Of a DNA stretch of 64,000 bases, positions 35,975 through 48,305 are shown piece after piece. Both the position numbers and the translations under genes were made by a program. Source of the DNA: Spisula solida. Lineage: Eukaryota; Mollusca; Bivalvia; Venerida; Mactridae. Numbering within the stretch: position 1 is the stretch's first letter; each line of letters opens with the position of its first letter. The notes under the pieces were generated by a model. It ran no database searches, had not been told where the DNA came from, and saw only the letters and a list, made by a program, of their open reading frames with translations. The stretch covers positions 2,671,001 through 2,735,000 of the forward strand of contig OX365953.1 in NCBI GenBank assembly GCA_947247005.1. The letters are read 5' to 3'.

Positions 35975-36585
35975 GCGTCCCGAATGTTCCACTCCGAAAA
36001 AGTAACGAACAAAACGGAACTGTCCTGGGCAGTGTGCCGAATGTTCCACTCTGAACAATTAACAAACAAACGGAACTGTCCTGGGCAGTGTGCCGAATGT
36101 TCAATTCCGAACAATTAACGAACATAACTGAACTGTCATGGACAGCGTACCGAATGTTCCACTCCGAACAATTAACGCACAAAACGGAACTGTCCTGGGC
36201 AGTGTGCCGAATGTTCCACTACGAACAACTTGCGAACAAAACGGAACTGTACTGGGCAGTGTACCGAATGTTCCACTCTGAACAACTTACGAACAAACGG
36301 AACTGTCCTGCACAGTGCGCAGAATGGTCCACTCCGAACAATTAACGAACAAAACGGAACTGTCCTGGGCAGTGTGCCGAATGTTCCAATCCGAATAATT
36401 AACGAACAAAACGGAACTGTCCTGGGCAGTGTGCCGAATGTTCCAATCCGAACAATTAACGAACAAATGGTACTGTCCTGGACAGCGTGTCGAATGTTCC
36501 ACTCTGACCAACTTACGAATAAAACGGAACTGTCCTGGGCAGCGTACCGAATGTTCCACTCTGAACAACTTACGAACAAAACGGA
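35975..36585 (+). repeat. 57-bp minisatellite, about 11 units
   Basis: Unit GCAGTGTGCCGAATGTTCCA plus CTCCGAACAATTAACGAACA plus AAACGGAACTGTCCTGG. Occasional 56-bp units (AACAAACGG instead of AACAAAACGG) shift the frame. Open frames on both strands follow from the unit length. Confidence 0.95.
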
Positions 36586-36746
36586 ACAGGAGCAGAACAA
36601 GAAGTAAAAACTTTAAAATGACCGAGATCAATGTTGCAGCCTTAATATTAAAGAAAATTATAGCATTAATAAAGGTCACTGTGCAAATACAATGCAATCG
36701 GTATACTAAGTATGTCAACATGTGCTGGTTGAATATCAGTTAGTAT

Positions 36747-39700
36747 TCAAATAATGTCATCTTCTATATCCAGGTCTCGTTTTAATGGTTTGATTGCATT
36801 CTCCACACAGCAACAACATATTTGTTTCAAGATGTAAATCTGTCCGGCTGTTGCAAAAGCAAACACCAACCAATGTACGCACACCAGTATGAACGAAAAC
36901 AGCTTCATCACATAGTCACAGTCACTATCGCTGGCATTTATCCATGTGTCGATAATCCACACACTTCCTGCATACATAATTGTAAAATACCAATTCAGTA
37001 AATAGATCTAGTTCTTTATTTTGAGGTGGTTAATTTCTAGGTTGAGCAATTTATTAAACCATGTATTTTTTCGTTTTTTTATTTTTTAAATTATAATTAA
37101 GTTTATATATACTTAACCACTCTTTAAATTGGTCACTTTTCAAACACGAAATACCTTAACTATGATCATATCATTTAATGATATTTTGCACACGTGGGTT
37201 TTATGAATGGACTCAACATTGATCGCGAGACTTACCGTGCATAATATGGCACGTTAATTTTACTTTTCAAGAATTAAGTGTTAGGACAATGTCATAAAAC
37301 TTTTTGTGAAAAATATCATCAAACAAATTTGGGGTTAGAAAAGTGACCAATTAGAAAATTGGTCCAGTGTTCATCTAGCTGGAATGATAAAAACCCCCGT
37401 ACTATTATGCTATAAAAAGGAAATTGAAAAACGTATAAATAAATAAATACAATTAAGTTTGACGTACCAACAATAAGCCAAGATGTAAACATGGCGTATA
37501 CAAGTAGTGATAATAGTCTCCAAAAGGTCACTCCTATATATTCATCTTTGATCCCTTTGACGGTGACATAAAATGGTATAAATGGCGTCATAGCACTGAC
37601 CATAACCCAGTATGGTATAACCGACTGATAGGAACAGTCCTCTCTCCATATAATCCCTGGAATACAACAAGGTCAAGGTCACTGCAGAACATTTCATCAA
37701 TGCTATTTGACTTTGAGTATACATACGTTGGTAAAAAATTCACTTTAATCGTCGTCCAATCATCGGACGGCGTACGGTGTTTGGTCTAATCGGGCCGGAT
37801 GCTGGACGGACGTGCGGTCGGTCATCGGGCGGTGTACTTTGGTCTAGTCGGGCTTGAGGCCTGACGAACATCGGCCTATCAACAGGCGGCGTTCGGAGTT
37901 ATTTGTGCCTCTTTAGAAATACAATTGTTACTCATAATTATGCCGTCGTCCGCAGGATGCCTATACATCTAAAACACATCGAATACACGGTCGGTGATCG
38001 TCCGGCGTCCGGGTGATTTGTAACCTAAGTATTTATTAACACCGCTTCTGAAGAATGTTTCCGTTATACGAGGACGGATTCGCCTGACCAGATTTCCTGG
38101 ATTGTATCCGAACCAGTACTTACGTACCCTTCCACAAGGAATCAGCAACCTTTCCACATGTGGAGGATAATTAACGTTGCTCTTTAATTTTCTTGGAAGG
38201 GTATAACCATTTTATAAGCGGAATTTTACTGTACGCTAGCTGTCGACGGGTAACTTTGATAATTCATGTATACATACGGTACATAGTGCAATGTAAATAC
38301 TAGTAACATTTGTAATACGTTATTGAACTATATTTTACACACCAATCATTTCTAGGCCTTATTGTACAGTCTATCGTATTTCCAATAATGGAAATATGAT
38401 TCCCGTCCCCAAACTTACAGACAATACAGTAAGATGTTGAGATCGGGAACCAGAAAACAACATTTGCCACAATGCCCCAGAGTGGGCCCTGCAAATTAAT
38501 CGGAAGAAGAAGAACAACAATGGACGTTTCGCTTGTTTACAATCAATTCATTACTAGTGATCCTGTGTTGACAACCAGTAATATGGCCCCAGTAACAGCC
38601 CCCTGTACCAAATTGATGAGTTATCTACCTAATTCAGAGTTTAGATATGTAAGAAGAATGCTTTTGGATGCAAGGTAAAGTTCTGGAATTGTTTCCTCAG
38701 TGTTTGTGCACTATAAGGATAAAACACAGGACTTTATAAATATGTCAATAGAACATTTATTGTTACTTACCTATAGTAATACATGCACCTCCGAGCGCAA
38801 TCAACAGTATGATTGGTACGTAGTAAAACATGGTGATTGTAACTATAATATAATAATAATAATAAAGACTTTATTTATAGAGGGAACATACTTGACACAA
38901 CTGTTAATGTGCCGTAAGGCCCTCAACAGTAAAACATTGAAACAACAAATACATAATATTATATAAGAAAGAATATAAAATGTATATTGTTTAAAATCGT
39001 TTACTCGGGCCTCGTTAATTTCCGGCAGTTTTCGTTACTGAACAGTAAGGGTATTGTGGCTTGTTTAAAATTACACACCCAATTGCTCGACGGATAACAC
39101 AAAATATTAAGGAGTTCCACATACTATATCAGATAGTTTCGTACATTAAATGTATACGTTGAAGAAATTACATTTTTTACACAAAATAAATATAACACAA
39201 ATAAGTAATTACAAATTCTTTTACCGTATTGAGAAACAAACTTCTTTACATTTTCATTTATTGATATAATTCTAAGCAATCATATTCATTGTAGTATTAA
39301 ATCCCGGTACACCGCTCTTCAGTTCCACCACAAAATTGTTCTGTTTTCACTTGGCTCTGATGGAAATGAAAACCGATGTAACGCTCCGACGGAACTGAAA
39401 ACTGATGTAACGCTCGAATGGAATTCAGATGTCATGTATCCGAGCATTACATCCGTGATCAGTTTCGTCAGAGCCATAAAACGGCACAATTGTCTGGTGG
39501 AACTGAAAACCGATGAAATCAGGATAACTACCGTGTCATATTATCCGGACCCTCATAGTATATGCATCTAGCAATCGAGATTTACCAGAAAATACATATA
39601 ACTGTATACATGGGTATGTTGCGGTCTGAATTAAACTTTTCTTTCTTTCTCGAGCTTGACACAATCATTCTGTCACATTGGACGTAGAAAGCGTACGTAT

Positions 39701-40092
39701 TTAGTTCAGCAACAATAGCAACATGCATTCGAATGATTTAACATATAAATCGATTAATCAGGTCAGTCACTTGCTTACATAACATTGTGTACATAAACAC
39801 TGCAATTTCTCTTATTAATGTCTTATTTTAATAGAAATTTTGTAGATGTGTAGTAGTATGTAGCTTAGTGAATATGGTATTGATTTCACTGCCTTCTCTC
39901 CAATTGAAATGTTTAAAACAATAAAAATACAAATGAATGTTATGATATTGCAATGTTTTTATACAAGTGACAGACCTGATTAAACTGACTATACTTACCA
40001 CACGCTTTGCATTCTCCTCGCCACTTACAACAACACAGCAATATCTCATACCAACGTAATTCTTCCATCTTTGTCTTCTTCTTCTTCGCCAT
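36747..40092 (-). CDS. TMEM272-like four-pass membrane protein
   Basis: Four exons join in frame into a complete 191-residue protein: 40092-39999, 38842-38771, 37656-37468 and 36967-36747. All introns are phase 1 with GT-AG borders (donors GTAAGT, GTAAGT, GTACGT). The N-terminus is short, basic and cytosolic (MAKKKKTKMEELRW), followed by a Cys-rich patch (CCC). Four hydrophobic segments lie near residues 36-55, 68-86, 99-120 and 134-157. The arrangement of a first helix, a short Cys-containing loop (WREDC), a PFIPFY helix, the SWLIVGSVWI helix, an acidic loop with DSDCDY, then a last helix and a cytosolic CCCC motif fits molluscan proteins usually named 'transmembrane protein 272-like'. No biochemical function is known for that family. 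An E-box array lies directly upstream, and a MITE starts just after the first splice donor. Family assignment is from pattern memory, not a search. Confidence 0.8.
38852..38946 (+). repeat. Retroposon-like tail with (AAT)n
   Basis: AATAATAATAATAAAGACTT then TATTTATAGAGGGAACATAC and GCCGTAAGGCCCTCAACAGT; inverted copy at 32399-32490. It lies directly upstream of TMEM272-like exon 2, inside the intron. Confidence 0.55.
39287..39535. mobile_element. CACGGTA fold-back MITE, copy 2 (most diverged)
   Basis: ATCCCGGTACACCGCTCTTC near the left end, CTACCGTG at the right. The inner GATGTAACGCTC and CAGAGCCAT words match the family. Confidence 0.75.
39757..39992. mobile_element. CAGGTC MITE, copy 1, abutting a splice donor
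   Basis: ATCAGGTCAGTCACTTGCTTACATAACATT ends pair with the complement of TGTTTTTATACAAGTGACAG-ACCTGATTAAACTGACTAT. The element starts immediately after the six-base donor (GTAAGT, 39998-39993) of TMEM272-like exon 1. Confidence 0.8.
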
Positions 40093-40104
40093 TTCTGTTA
40101 TTTT

Positions 40105-40205
40105 ACACACGTGACACCTTTCTCTATACACGTGTAACCTCTCTTTATACACGTGACACCTCTCTTTATACACGTGACACCTCTCTTTATACACGTGACA
40201 CCGCT
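40105..40205. promoter_or_regulatory. Five CACGTG E-boxes in a 21-bp tandem repeat upstream of the TMEM272-like start
   Basis: The unit ACACGTGACACCTCTCTTTAT occurs about five times. CACGTG cores begin at 40108, 40129, 40150, 40171 and 40192, spaced exactly 21 bp, which is two helical turns. The array ends about 15 bp upstream of the ATG (40092). CACGTG is the canonical site for bHLH factors such as MYC/MAX, USF and CLOCK-type dimers. A regulatory role is inferred; the array could lie in the 5' UTR. Confidence 0.55.
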
Positions 40206-41324
40206 CTCTATCTATACTGTAAAATCAGAATTTTTACGAGTTTAAAATCGCGCGAATTTATAATTTTGAAGAAGTACGGGAGGTAAAATGTTCGCGATTT
40301 TTGAACTTATAAAAAGCCCTTATTGCACACATGAGTTTATTTTACATAGATGTATGTGATAAGCGCAATACTCAGTAAACTGATCTCTGCTATAAGCAGT
40401 CATATTTGAGGTATTCATTGATTACTATTAAATCATCAATTTTCGCGGGCAATAAATTTCGCTGAATTTAGAAAAAATGGAAGTTAAGTGGTGTCTTAAA
40501 CTTTCAATGGATTTAAAATAGTGAAAGAAAAAGCCATTATTGAGTATTGTTTTAGGTCAAATTATTTGACAAGGTGTCTAAATTCGCGATCTTGTTCACC
40601 ATCGAAATGAACGAAAGTTAATCCGCCGCGAAATAAATAAATTGAACAATTTACGCGCTAGATTTCAAGTATTTTTTTAAAAAAAACACCAAAACACTTA
40701 CTTACAATTAAGGATCTCTTACTGTTTTAATTTCAACTCTTGTTTGTTTATTTATGATTAAATCTTAATTTAAACACAAATAATCCGTTCAGTTAGATAC
40801 GCTACTAAGTTATTTAAATTTATAAATACAAATCGCACGTGAGTGCATAATTAAAAAGTTTGTTTGAAGTAAGGTTACGAGTCTACACTTCGGAAATAAA
40901 CAGTTTTATGTATATTCTCTACCATTCCGTTTCAATTGGTGTTATGTTCCATTTTTATTGTTTGTAGATTGTATTAATAGACACACTATTCGAGCAGAAC
41001 AATCGAATGCTATGCATAATTAATCCTTTATTCAAAAGCCGAACATGAAATCAACGTATTCAGTGACGTACAGCAAGTAAGTATGTAGTTAACGTATTAC
41101 ATTTGTATTCTAATGTCGCAAAAATGTCGTTTTCGTGAAATGAAAAGATACCAAATGCTTCTCTTAAAGTTAGTGTGTACAATAGAAACAACTCATATGA
41201 TTCACCGCTCCCCAGTTGAAAGGGAGCTACGGTCGAATACAGCTCCCTCAGAATGGAGCCATAAACGTACGGATATGGTTTATCGGTTGAAAGGGAGCTA
41301 CGGTCTAATACAGCTCCCCTCAGA

Positions 41325-41600
41325 AGGTTTGACCAAGGTGTTCACCTATTCAGCTGTCTTGGTGAAGGTTTGAGGTTTTACCAAGGTATTCACCTATTCA
41401 GCTGTCTTGATGAAGGTTTGAGGTTTTACCAAGGTATTCACCTATTCAGCTGTCTTGATGAAGGTTTGAGGTTTTACCAAGGTATTCACCTATTCAGCTG
41501 TCTTGATGAAGGTTTGAGGTTTTACCAAGGTATTCACCTATTCAGCTGTCTTGGTGAAGGTTTGAGGTTGTACCAAGGTAGTCCACCTCTCAAACTTGAG
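41325..41600 (+). repeat. 48-bp minisatellite, about 5.5 units
   Basis: Unit GAAGGTTTGAGGTTTTACCA plus AGGTATTCACCTATTCAGCTGTCTTGAT. A short 33-44-bp repeat with GAAAGGGAGCTACGGTC precedes it at about 41210-41320. Confidence 0.95.
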
Positions 41601-41919
41601 GACGAATTACGGAAGCAGCAAAATAATGGTTGACTGACATAAACATGGTGACTCACTAGATCATTATACTGTAAACTTATTTTATAGCAATGGGACATAA
41701 ATGTGTGGTTTAGGTGACGTGTGGAAGGTCAAATTCACACAAATTATTGATCAGCGATCATTCAAACATCATACAGATATAATAATTGTTTTATTATACT
41801 TATGTTGATAAATACAAGTAAACTTCCCCAAACCCAGTCTTATACCTGACTGAACTAAAGCCTGAACTTGACAGATTTACAAGCATTATTAATCATTGTG
41901 GATTTTATTGTAGGGTTAA

Positions 41920-42045
41920 CGCATGCTTTTTCGTGCTATAACATCTGCAGAGTCCCGAGGGACGGTTGGTGCCCAAGCCCGTTAGGGCGAGGGCACCAAC
42001 GCTCCCGAGGGACTCTGCAGATGTTATAGCACGAAAAAGCATGCG
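41920..42045. mobile_element. Near-perfect 126-bp hairpin, GC-rich core
   Basis: CGCATGCTTTTTCGTGCTAT ... ATAGCACGAAAAAGCATGCG, with arms of about 54 bp and a loop AAGCCCGTTAGGGCGAG. The arm ends contain TCCCGAGGGA, itself palindromic. Flanked on the right (42110-42180) by several ACGTTACGTCA-type words. Confidence 0.85.
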
Positions 42046-42689
42046 TAAATGCTATTATAGCATACAAAACATCAATTTATGTGTTTGTATTTCGAAATAA
42101 TAATATTTTGGCGAGAAAGTTTGTGGCGACGTCGTGTAAACAAACGTAACGTCGCGAAAACCAACGTTACGTCATAACAGTTTTTGTTATGAGCGTCGAC
42201 TTCCGGGATCGGCAAATACCAAGAAAGCATGGATATTGCGGGTTTGTTTAAATTTATTATTTAAATCTTATTGAAATTAATTTGTAGTTACAAATAAAAT
42301 GGAAATTGCAGTTCATAAGACGCTGTCAAATCGTTTATTTTCGTCGGTGAGGCCCTGGAATGTGCATATGTATAACTGGACGTTAACAGCGCGTTCTCGC
42401 GTGAATCTTTACGTTTACGCATGGACTTCGTCCCGTTAACGTATGGGCAAAATCACCGTTTTTATGCTATAATTCGTGGTTGACGTCATCCACACAATTA
42501 TATCCCCAACAAACATTAATGCTTTTACAGTAGACACAGTCACCCCATGATAATTGGCGGTTATGTTTAGTTTATATTATTTTATGTTTGGTTGATTGTG
42601 AAACAGGCTTTCTAACTTATATATACGTTTACTCACTCTCAACACCTAATTTCTGACGTTATCCATGGTCATCAGTGTATGAGAGGGTA
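42046..42689. other. Spacer with clustered ACGT words
   Basis: ACGTAACGTCGCG, ACGTTACGTCAT and GAGCGTCGAC words cluster at 42127-42200, resembling the CRE-like part of the element at 7813-8259. GTTAACG and GCGTTCTCGCG words follow at 42380-42450. No gene seen. Confidence 0.45.
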
Positions 42690-42790
42690 TCTTTGATTCG
42701 ACACGGTATTGGATCGAACCCAGGACTTCCCGGACTTGAAGTGGACCCCCTTTCACTACGCTTAGATACGACTGTAATTCGACTATCAAA
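42690..42790 (-). repeat. tRNA-derived SINE head
   Basis: Minus strand TCTAAGCGTAGTGAAAGGGG (A-box region) and CCTGGGTTCGATCCAA (B box). A separate MITE begins nearby at 43067. Confidence 0.5.
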
Positions 42791-43066
42791 GCATCATAAG
42801 AACTAAGTATAATACATTCCAGTATTGTCTTCCATAGCAAATTCTAGGATCTGGCCCGGATCTCCCAAAGCATCTCATCTCAAAAATTGCCATGTCGCTT
42901 CAAGATGATTTCCATGGGAGGTCAGTCTCTAAATTGGGACCACAAAACGTACACATTATTCCGAGTTTATAACAGTAACGTGTCAAGAGTTTGGAAGAAT
43001 TATCTTAAATTTGTACTTTGATTTTTTATTTTTATTTGAGATGCTTCGGGAGATCGGGAACAGGTT

Positions 43067-43250
43067 CACTGTATCAATCCCGATACACCGCTTCTCATTC
43101 AGTGCGAGAATTGTTCTTTTTTAGTGGCTCAAGAAACGGAAAACCGATAAAGCGCTCAGACGGAACTCAGATTTCGTATATCATGAGTGTTACACTGGTT
43201 TTCAGTTCTGGCACGGAACTGAAAAGCGGTGTATCGGGATTCATACCGTG
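43067..43250. mobile_element. CACGGTA fold-back MITE, copy 3
   Basis: CACTGTATCAATCCCGATAC ... TGTATCGGGATTCATACCGTG-type ends, 184 bp. Confidence 0.85.
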
Positions 43251-43419
43251 AGGTCACAGCACGAATAACCATAAAACTCACAATTACGTTGAACAAAAGT
43301 TAAACAAAATGTGAATGATGGCAATATTTTAAGTGTTTTCTTGACAACCAGCAATATAATACAATTTGTAAAAAACATTTATACACATACTCTTTGAGAT
43401 CACCCCTACTTACCAATTA

Positions 43420-43825
43420 TTATGTTATTATTCTCATATGTCTTAATAATGTTATTATTCTCATATGTCTCAATTATGTCATTATTCTCATATGTCTTAA
43501 TTATGTCATAATTCTCATATGTCTCAATTATGTCATTATTCTCATATGTCTTAGTTATGTCATTATTCTAATATGTCTCAATTATGTCATTATTCTCATA
43601 TGTCTTAATTATGTCATTATTCTCATATGTCTTAATTATTTCATTATTCTCTTATGTCTTAATTATGGCATTATTCTCATATGTCTTAATTATGTCATTA
43701 TTCTCATATGTCTTAATTATGTCATTATTCTCATATGTCTGAATTATGTCATTATTCTCATATGTCTTAATTATGTCATTATTCTCATATGTCTGAATTA
43801 TTTCATTATTATCATATGTTCTAAC
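43420..43825 (+). repeat. 27-bp minisatellite, about 15 units
   Basis: Unit TTATTCTCATATGTCTTAAT plus TATGTCA. The plus strand reads as a 148-codon hydrophobic frame (VIILICLNY repeats), an artefact of a nine-codon unit. Confidence 0.95.
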
Positions 43826-44953
43826 AAAATACTGCAATGATAACAAGAGATGTTTGTAAAGCATATTTGCTCACATGGCAACCCAATAGTTAGTAATGTT
43901 AAAGGTTATATCAACCTTGACCTTATACCTACTGACATCAAGGTCAATAGGGGGTCATCAAATGAGGGTGACTACTCTCTCTACATACTGGGCCCAATCG
44001 TTCTTGAGTTCTTGATCTGAAGGCAGTTGGTCAATGAATTTATTTTGAAGGTCATCGTGACTTTGACCTAAAAATTGATAGGACTTATCTACTGTTGGTG
44101 ACAAACCACCATGAGTAGTTTGAAGATACTAAGGTTAAGAGTTCGTTGAACAGAAATGGTTTAATCTATCAACCAACAGGCAGATATACAGACCAACTGA
44201 CGTGTGCAAAATATAGCATATACCAGCTCATCAAAGATAGTGGGGGCATAATTATCATTCTTTATTTGCTGGTGTTCCTTCTGGTTGCGGTTGTGGGTAC
44301 GTTACATGTAAACATATTGTGCTGCTAGCTAGAAGTTATTCTTTGTTCATAATCATTCCAAGGAATCGTTATCTGATATTTAAATAAAGACGAGGGACTA
44401 GGGTGGATCATTTCCTCGTTCGACTGTGTGTTGGGCATTGTTTCTTGTATGTTTTTATAGGTCATTCTACACGGGCATTCAGCCTTTGATTGCTGAAACT
44501 AGTTCATTCAGCCTTTTGACAGTTGGGACTTGGGTGGATCATTTTCTCGTTTTGTTGTGTGTTGGACATTGTACGTTGTGTTTTCATTTTTTTCTGTGCT
44601 CGACTGGTTAATTTGAGAGCCGCATTCCCTGTCGATTTTATGTTATCTTTTTTATTTAAGATTACGTACACCAATAGACGAAACAATAAAAGTACATATT
44701 TTATGAAGATTATGGCTGGCATTCACAAAGCTTGTTAGTGAAAAACTAAAATATTGTGACTTAAGTTAACAATTTGTGCTGCACATATTTTCCACAAATT
44801 GAAGACGAGCACATGTTTTCTTAGTGATGATTGCATCTCTTAAGATAATGCTCTAAACCTATGAAAATTAAACACATGTACTCGTAATTGCCATGTTTAG
44901 TTGAAACAATTTTCAAAGAGAATTATTCTAAGTTTTCTACAAAGATACTTTGT

Positions 44954-45090
44954 GTATTCAATATTGATCTTGTTTAATTGGAGAATAAGGATAGCCAATC
45001 ATATCGCCTGCTACTGACAAAGAGTTTAATATGGTGTGATCTGATTGGTTGTCCTTATCCTTAAGTCAAGTAAGATCTATATTGGATACC
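44954..45090. mobile_element. Small MITE, copy 1
   Basis: About 137 bp with imperfect inverted ends (GTATTCAATATTGATCTTG ... AAGATCTATATTGGATAC). Inner AATAAGGATAGCCAATCATATCG is mirrored by GATCTGATTGGTTGTCCTTATC. Reverse copy at 61429-61540. Confidence 0.75.
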
Positions 45091-45429
45091 ATGCCAGACC
45101 ATGTTTCTTACAATTAAAGCTACTCTTGTCGCTTACATCTTAGATTTGATGTTATCAGTATTAGTATCACATGTATCATTGTTTTGGCTTTATTTCTGTC
45201 GTAAATATTTTACATTGATTCTTATGGGTTAATAAAACAGTATATAAGGTAAACAAATCGAGTTATATATCTTCTACTATATGATAATGAACATTTACTA
45301 TGTACAGTTACTTCCCTTTATATATTTTCACACAGTTGTCCCCCCTTAATGAAAATACGCCATTTGTAATACATAATCATACCAACTATTATCCCTGGCT
45401 GTATGATCTTTATAGCGTTGTAACACACC

Positions 45430-46735
45430 GTACAACCCGCTGTGTGTAAGGCAGTTATGTATGTTGAAGGCAGAGACACACGCGTTTTACGCCACTAGAG
45501 TGGGATAAGTATTTGTTATTTTATATGTGTTTTGCGTTGCTTTTGAAAGTGATCACTTACATATATCGTTGACGCGATGAATGAACAATAATTATATACA
45601 ATTTATGTGCCCACAAATGCCATATTATTCGAGTAAACAGGGTTTAGGTATGCGATGTTTGCCAAAAGTTCGAAACTTTCGCCTTTGACATTGAATTCTC
45701 AACTGAATTCGTGGTTTGGAACAATTCTAAAACATCGAATACAAACTTCAATCCTTCCTCAATATATATGTCGTTTCCGTTTTGAAAAATGTGCATTTTC
45801 TGTGAAGATACAGAGGTTTAAATTGAACGAGGTACGAAAGAAATGCTAATTCTAATGACTTGACGGGGCCATAAAACCCCTTTGTACGATTTGTATGTTA
45901 TAAATATAACCCTGATTCATGTTAGGCTGTATTCCAAAGTCCATTTCACCAAGAATCACGAGTGTTTAGTGGTTATTTTCATCAAGTTGATAAACGGAAT
46001 ATATTACATACCTGGTGATCGCTGACGCTGGCAATTATCGGTTGTGAGTGGCCCTTTATGTCTGTAAATGACATTTAAATATTAATATTTAACGCTCTGC
46101 CTTTGTCGTTATCATTCGAAAAACAGAACTGCCTATTTCGTTAGCATTTTTTTCGTACCTCGTTCAATTTAATCCTCTGTATCTTCACAGAAAATGCACA
46201 TTTTCCAAAACGGAAACGACAGATATATTGAGGAAGGATTGAAGTTTGTATTCAATGTTTTAGAATTGTTCCAAACTACTAATTCAGTTGAGAATTCAAT
46301 GTCAAATGCGAAGTATCGAACTTTTGGCAAACATCGCATACCTAAACCCTGTTTACTCGAATAATATGGCATTTGTGGGCACATAAATTGTATATAAGAA
46401 TTGTTCATTCATCGCGTCAACGATATATGTAAGTGATCACTTTCAAAAGCAACGCAAAACACATATAAAATAACAAATACTTACCCCACTCTAGTGGCGT
46501 AAAACGCGTGTGTCTCTGCCTTCAACATACATAACTGCCTTACACACAGCGGGCTGTACTGTGTGTGTTGCCAATCATTCAGTAATAAGTAGTGGAGTTC
46601 ATTGAATCATGTATTTCATTATGATTTGGTATGCTATCCATTTATGTACCGTTTATTATGTATTTCCAGTTTGGAGATTGTGATGGAACACAATATTAAA
46701 ATATAGTCCTGACCAAAGAGAGTTGTTATGTAATA
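45430..46735. repeat. Head-to-head inverted duplication (arms of about 415 bp)
   Basis: 45430-45850 is the reverse complement of 46145-46557 (for example TAGTGGCGTAAAACGCGTGT, GGAAACGACA.ATATATTGAG). 45850-46075 (ending near GCCCTTTATGTCTGTAAATG) recurs inverted at 47495-47720, and 46558-46735 recurs directly at 48127-48305. Small open frames inside are shadows. Confidence 0.9.
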
Positions 46736-47494
46736 TAGATACTTTTTATTTGTTCCAGAATCGACCAACTATAGTTATATACACCCGTTTCTACAATCGA
46801 CTATACTTAAGTTGATGAAACTACTTTTCTTCCTACACCACGGCTAGGCAGCGCCACCTTTGCAATAGTAAACCGGTCAGTTGGTATTGCATAACTACCT
46901 ACACGGATGTAAACCGTAATGCAAAATAGTTCCATCAATTGCAGCATATATACTACAAATCTACTTCATATTTCTAAATCTATAGGACAGTTGGATATCC
47001 CAATAAATAATTTAAACCTATTTACAGTACTTCGTTGTATTTACAAAGCAATTACCACTTCTGTTAAATGCCTTCCGTACCTTTTTCGTCGGCATAAGCT
47101 GTTACGTAATCATATACTGCGGTACTGACCAAGAATTTCTAATTATATTCAGGTCATTTTTATCAACATTGGCTGCTTAGAAGATTAATGCCAAGATCAT
47201 ATGTTCGACTGCACATGTATTGCAATGTATCGGGGCATTACGATGTTTTACGACATTATGTATTATGTTCTTCGTGTGAGTTATTCACGAAATATAGTCA
47301 AATAAAATTTGTAACACACAAATAACATACATTTTTGTACAAACAAAACAGTGCATTAAGTTCCCTGTCAAGTAATTTGAATTGCTGCATTTCGAACTTA
47401 CGTATTCTATAGAATGCTAAAAAGTATTAGTTTCTTAACTTCATGATAACAAATGGAGCGCTTAATGCCCCCCCCCCCCCCAAAAAAAAACCAG

Positions 47495-48305
47495 TTCGTC
47501 ATTTACAGACATAAAGGGCCACTCACAACCGATAATTGCCAGCGTCAGCGATCACCAGGTATGTAATATATTCCGTTTATCAACTTGATGAAAATAACCA
47601 CTAAACACTCGTGATTCTTGGTGAAATGGACTTTGGAATACAGCCTTACATGAATCAGGGTTATATTTATAACATACAAATCGTACAAAGGGGTTTTATG
47701 GCCCCGTCAAGTCATTAGAATTAGCATTTCTTTCGTACCTCGTTCAATTTAAACCTCTGTATCTTCACAGAAAATGCACATTTTTCAAAACGGAAACGAC
47801 ATATATATTGAGGAAGGATTGAAGTTTGTATTTAATGTTTTAGAATTGTTCCAAACCACGAATTCAGTTGAGAATTCAATGTCAAAGGCGAAAGTTTCGA
47901 ACTTTTGGCAAACATCGCATACCTAAACCTTGTTTACTCGAATAATATGGCATTTGTGGGCACATAAATTGTATATAATTATTGTTCACTCATCGTGTCA
48001 ACGATATATGTAAGTGATCACTTTCAAAAGCAACGCAAAACACATATAAAATAACAAATACTTACCCCACTCTAGTGGCGTAAAACGCGTGTGTCTCTGC
48101 CTTCAACATACATAACTGCCTTACACACAGCGGGCTGTACTGTGTGTATTGCCAATCATTCAGTAATAAGTAGTGGAGTTCATTGAATCATGTATTTCAT
48201 TATGATTTGGTATGCTATCCATTAATGTACCGTTTATTATGTATTTCCAGTTTGGAGATTGTGATGGAACACAATATTAAAATATAGTCCTGACCAAAGA
48301 GAGTT
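47495..48305. mobile_element. Complete 0.8-kb unit of the duplicated sequence
   Basis: Runs from CATTTACAGACATAAAGGGC to CCTGACCAAAGAGAGTTG. It unites the parts that are separate in 45430-46735, so it appears to be the intact form. A (C)n(A)n run at 47469-47489 marks its left flank. No transposase frame seen. Confidence 0.75.

Noticed and set aside
35889..36743. Cys-rich open frames on both strands, up to 144 codons
   Set aside because: 57-bp tandem repeat translated in several frames at once; frames break wherever a 56-bp unit occurs.
43394..43840. 148-codon hydrophobic frame resembling a membrane protein
   Set aside because: Pure translation of a 27-bp minisatellite (nine-residue period); no start context and no non-repeat coding sequence.
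45655..46408. Frames of 64 and 79 codons on opposite strands
   Set aside because: They are mirror copies produced by the inverted duplication and show no family features.
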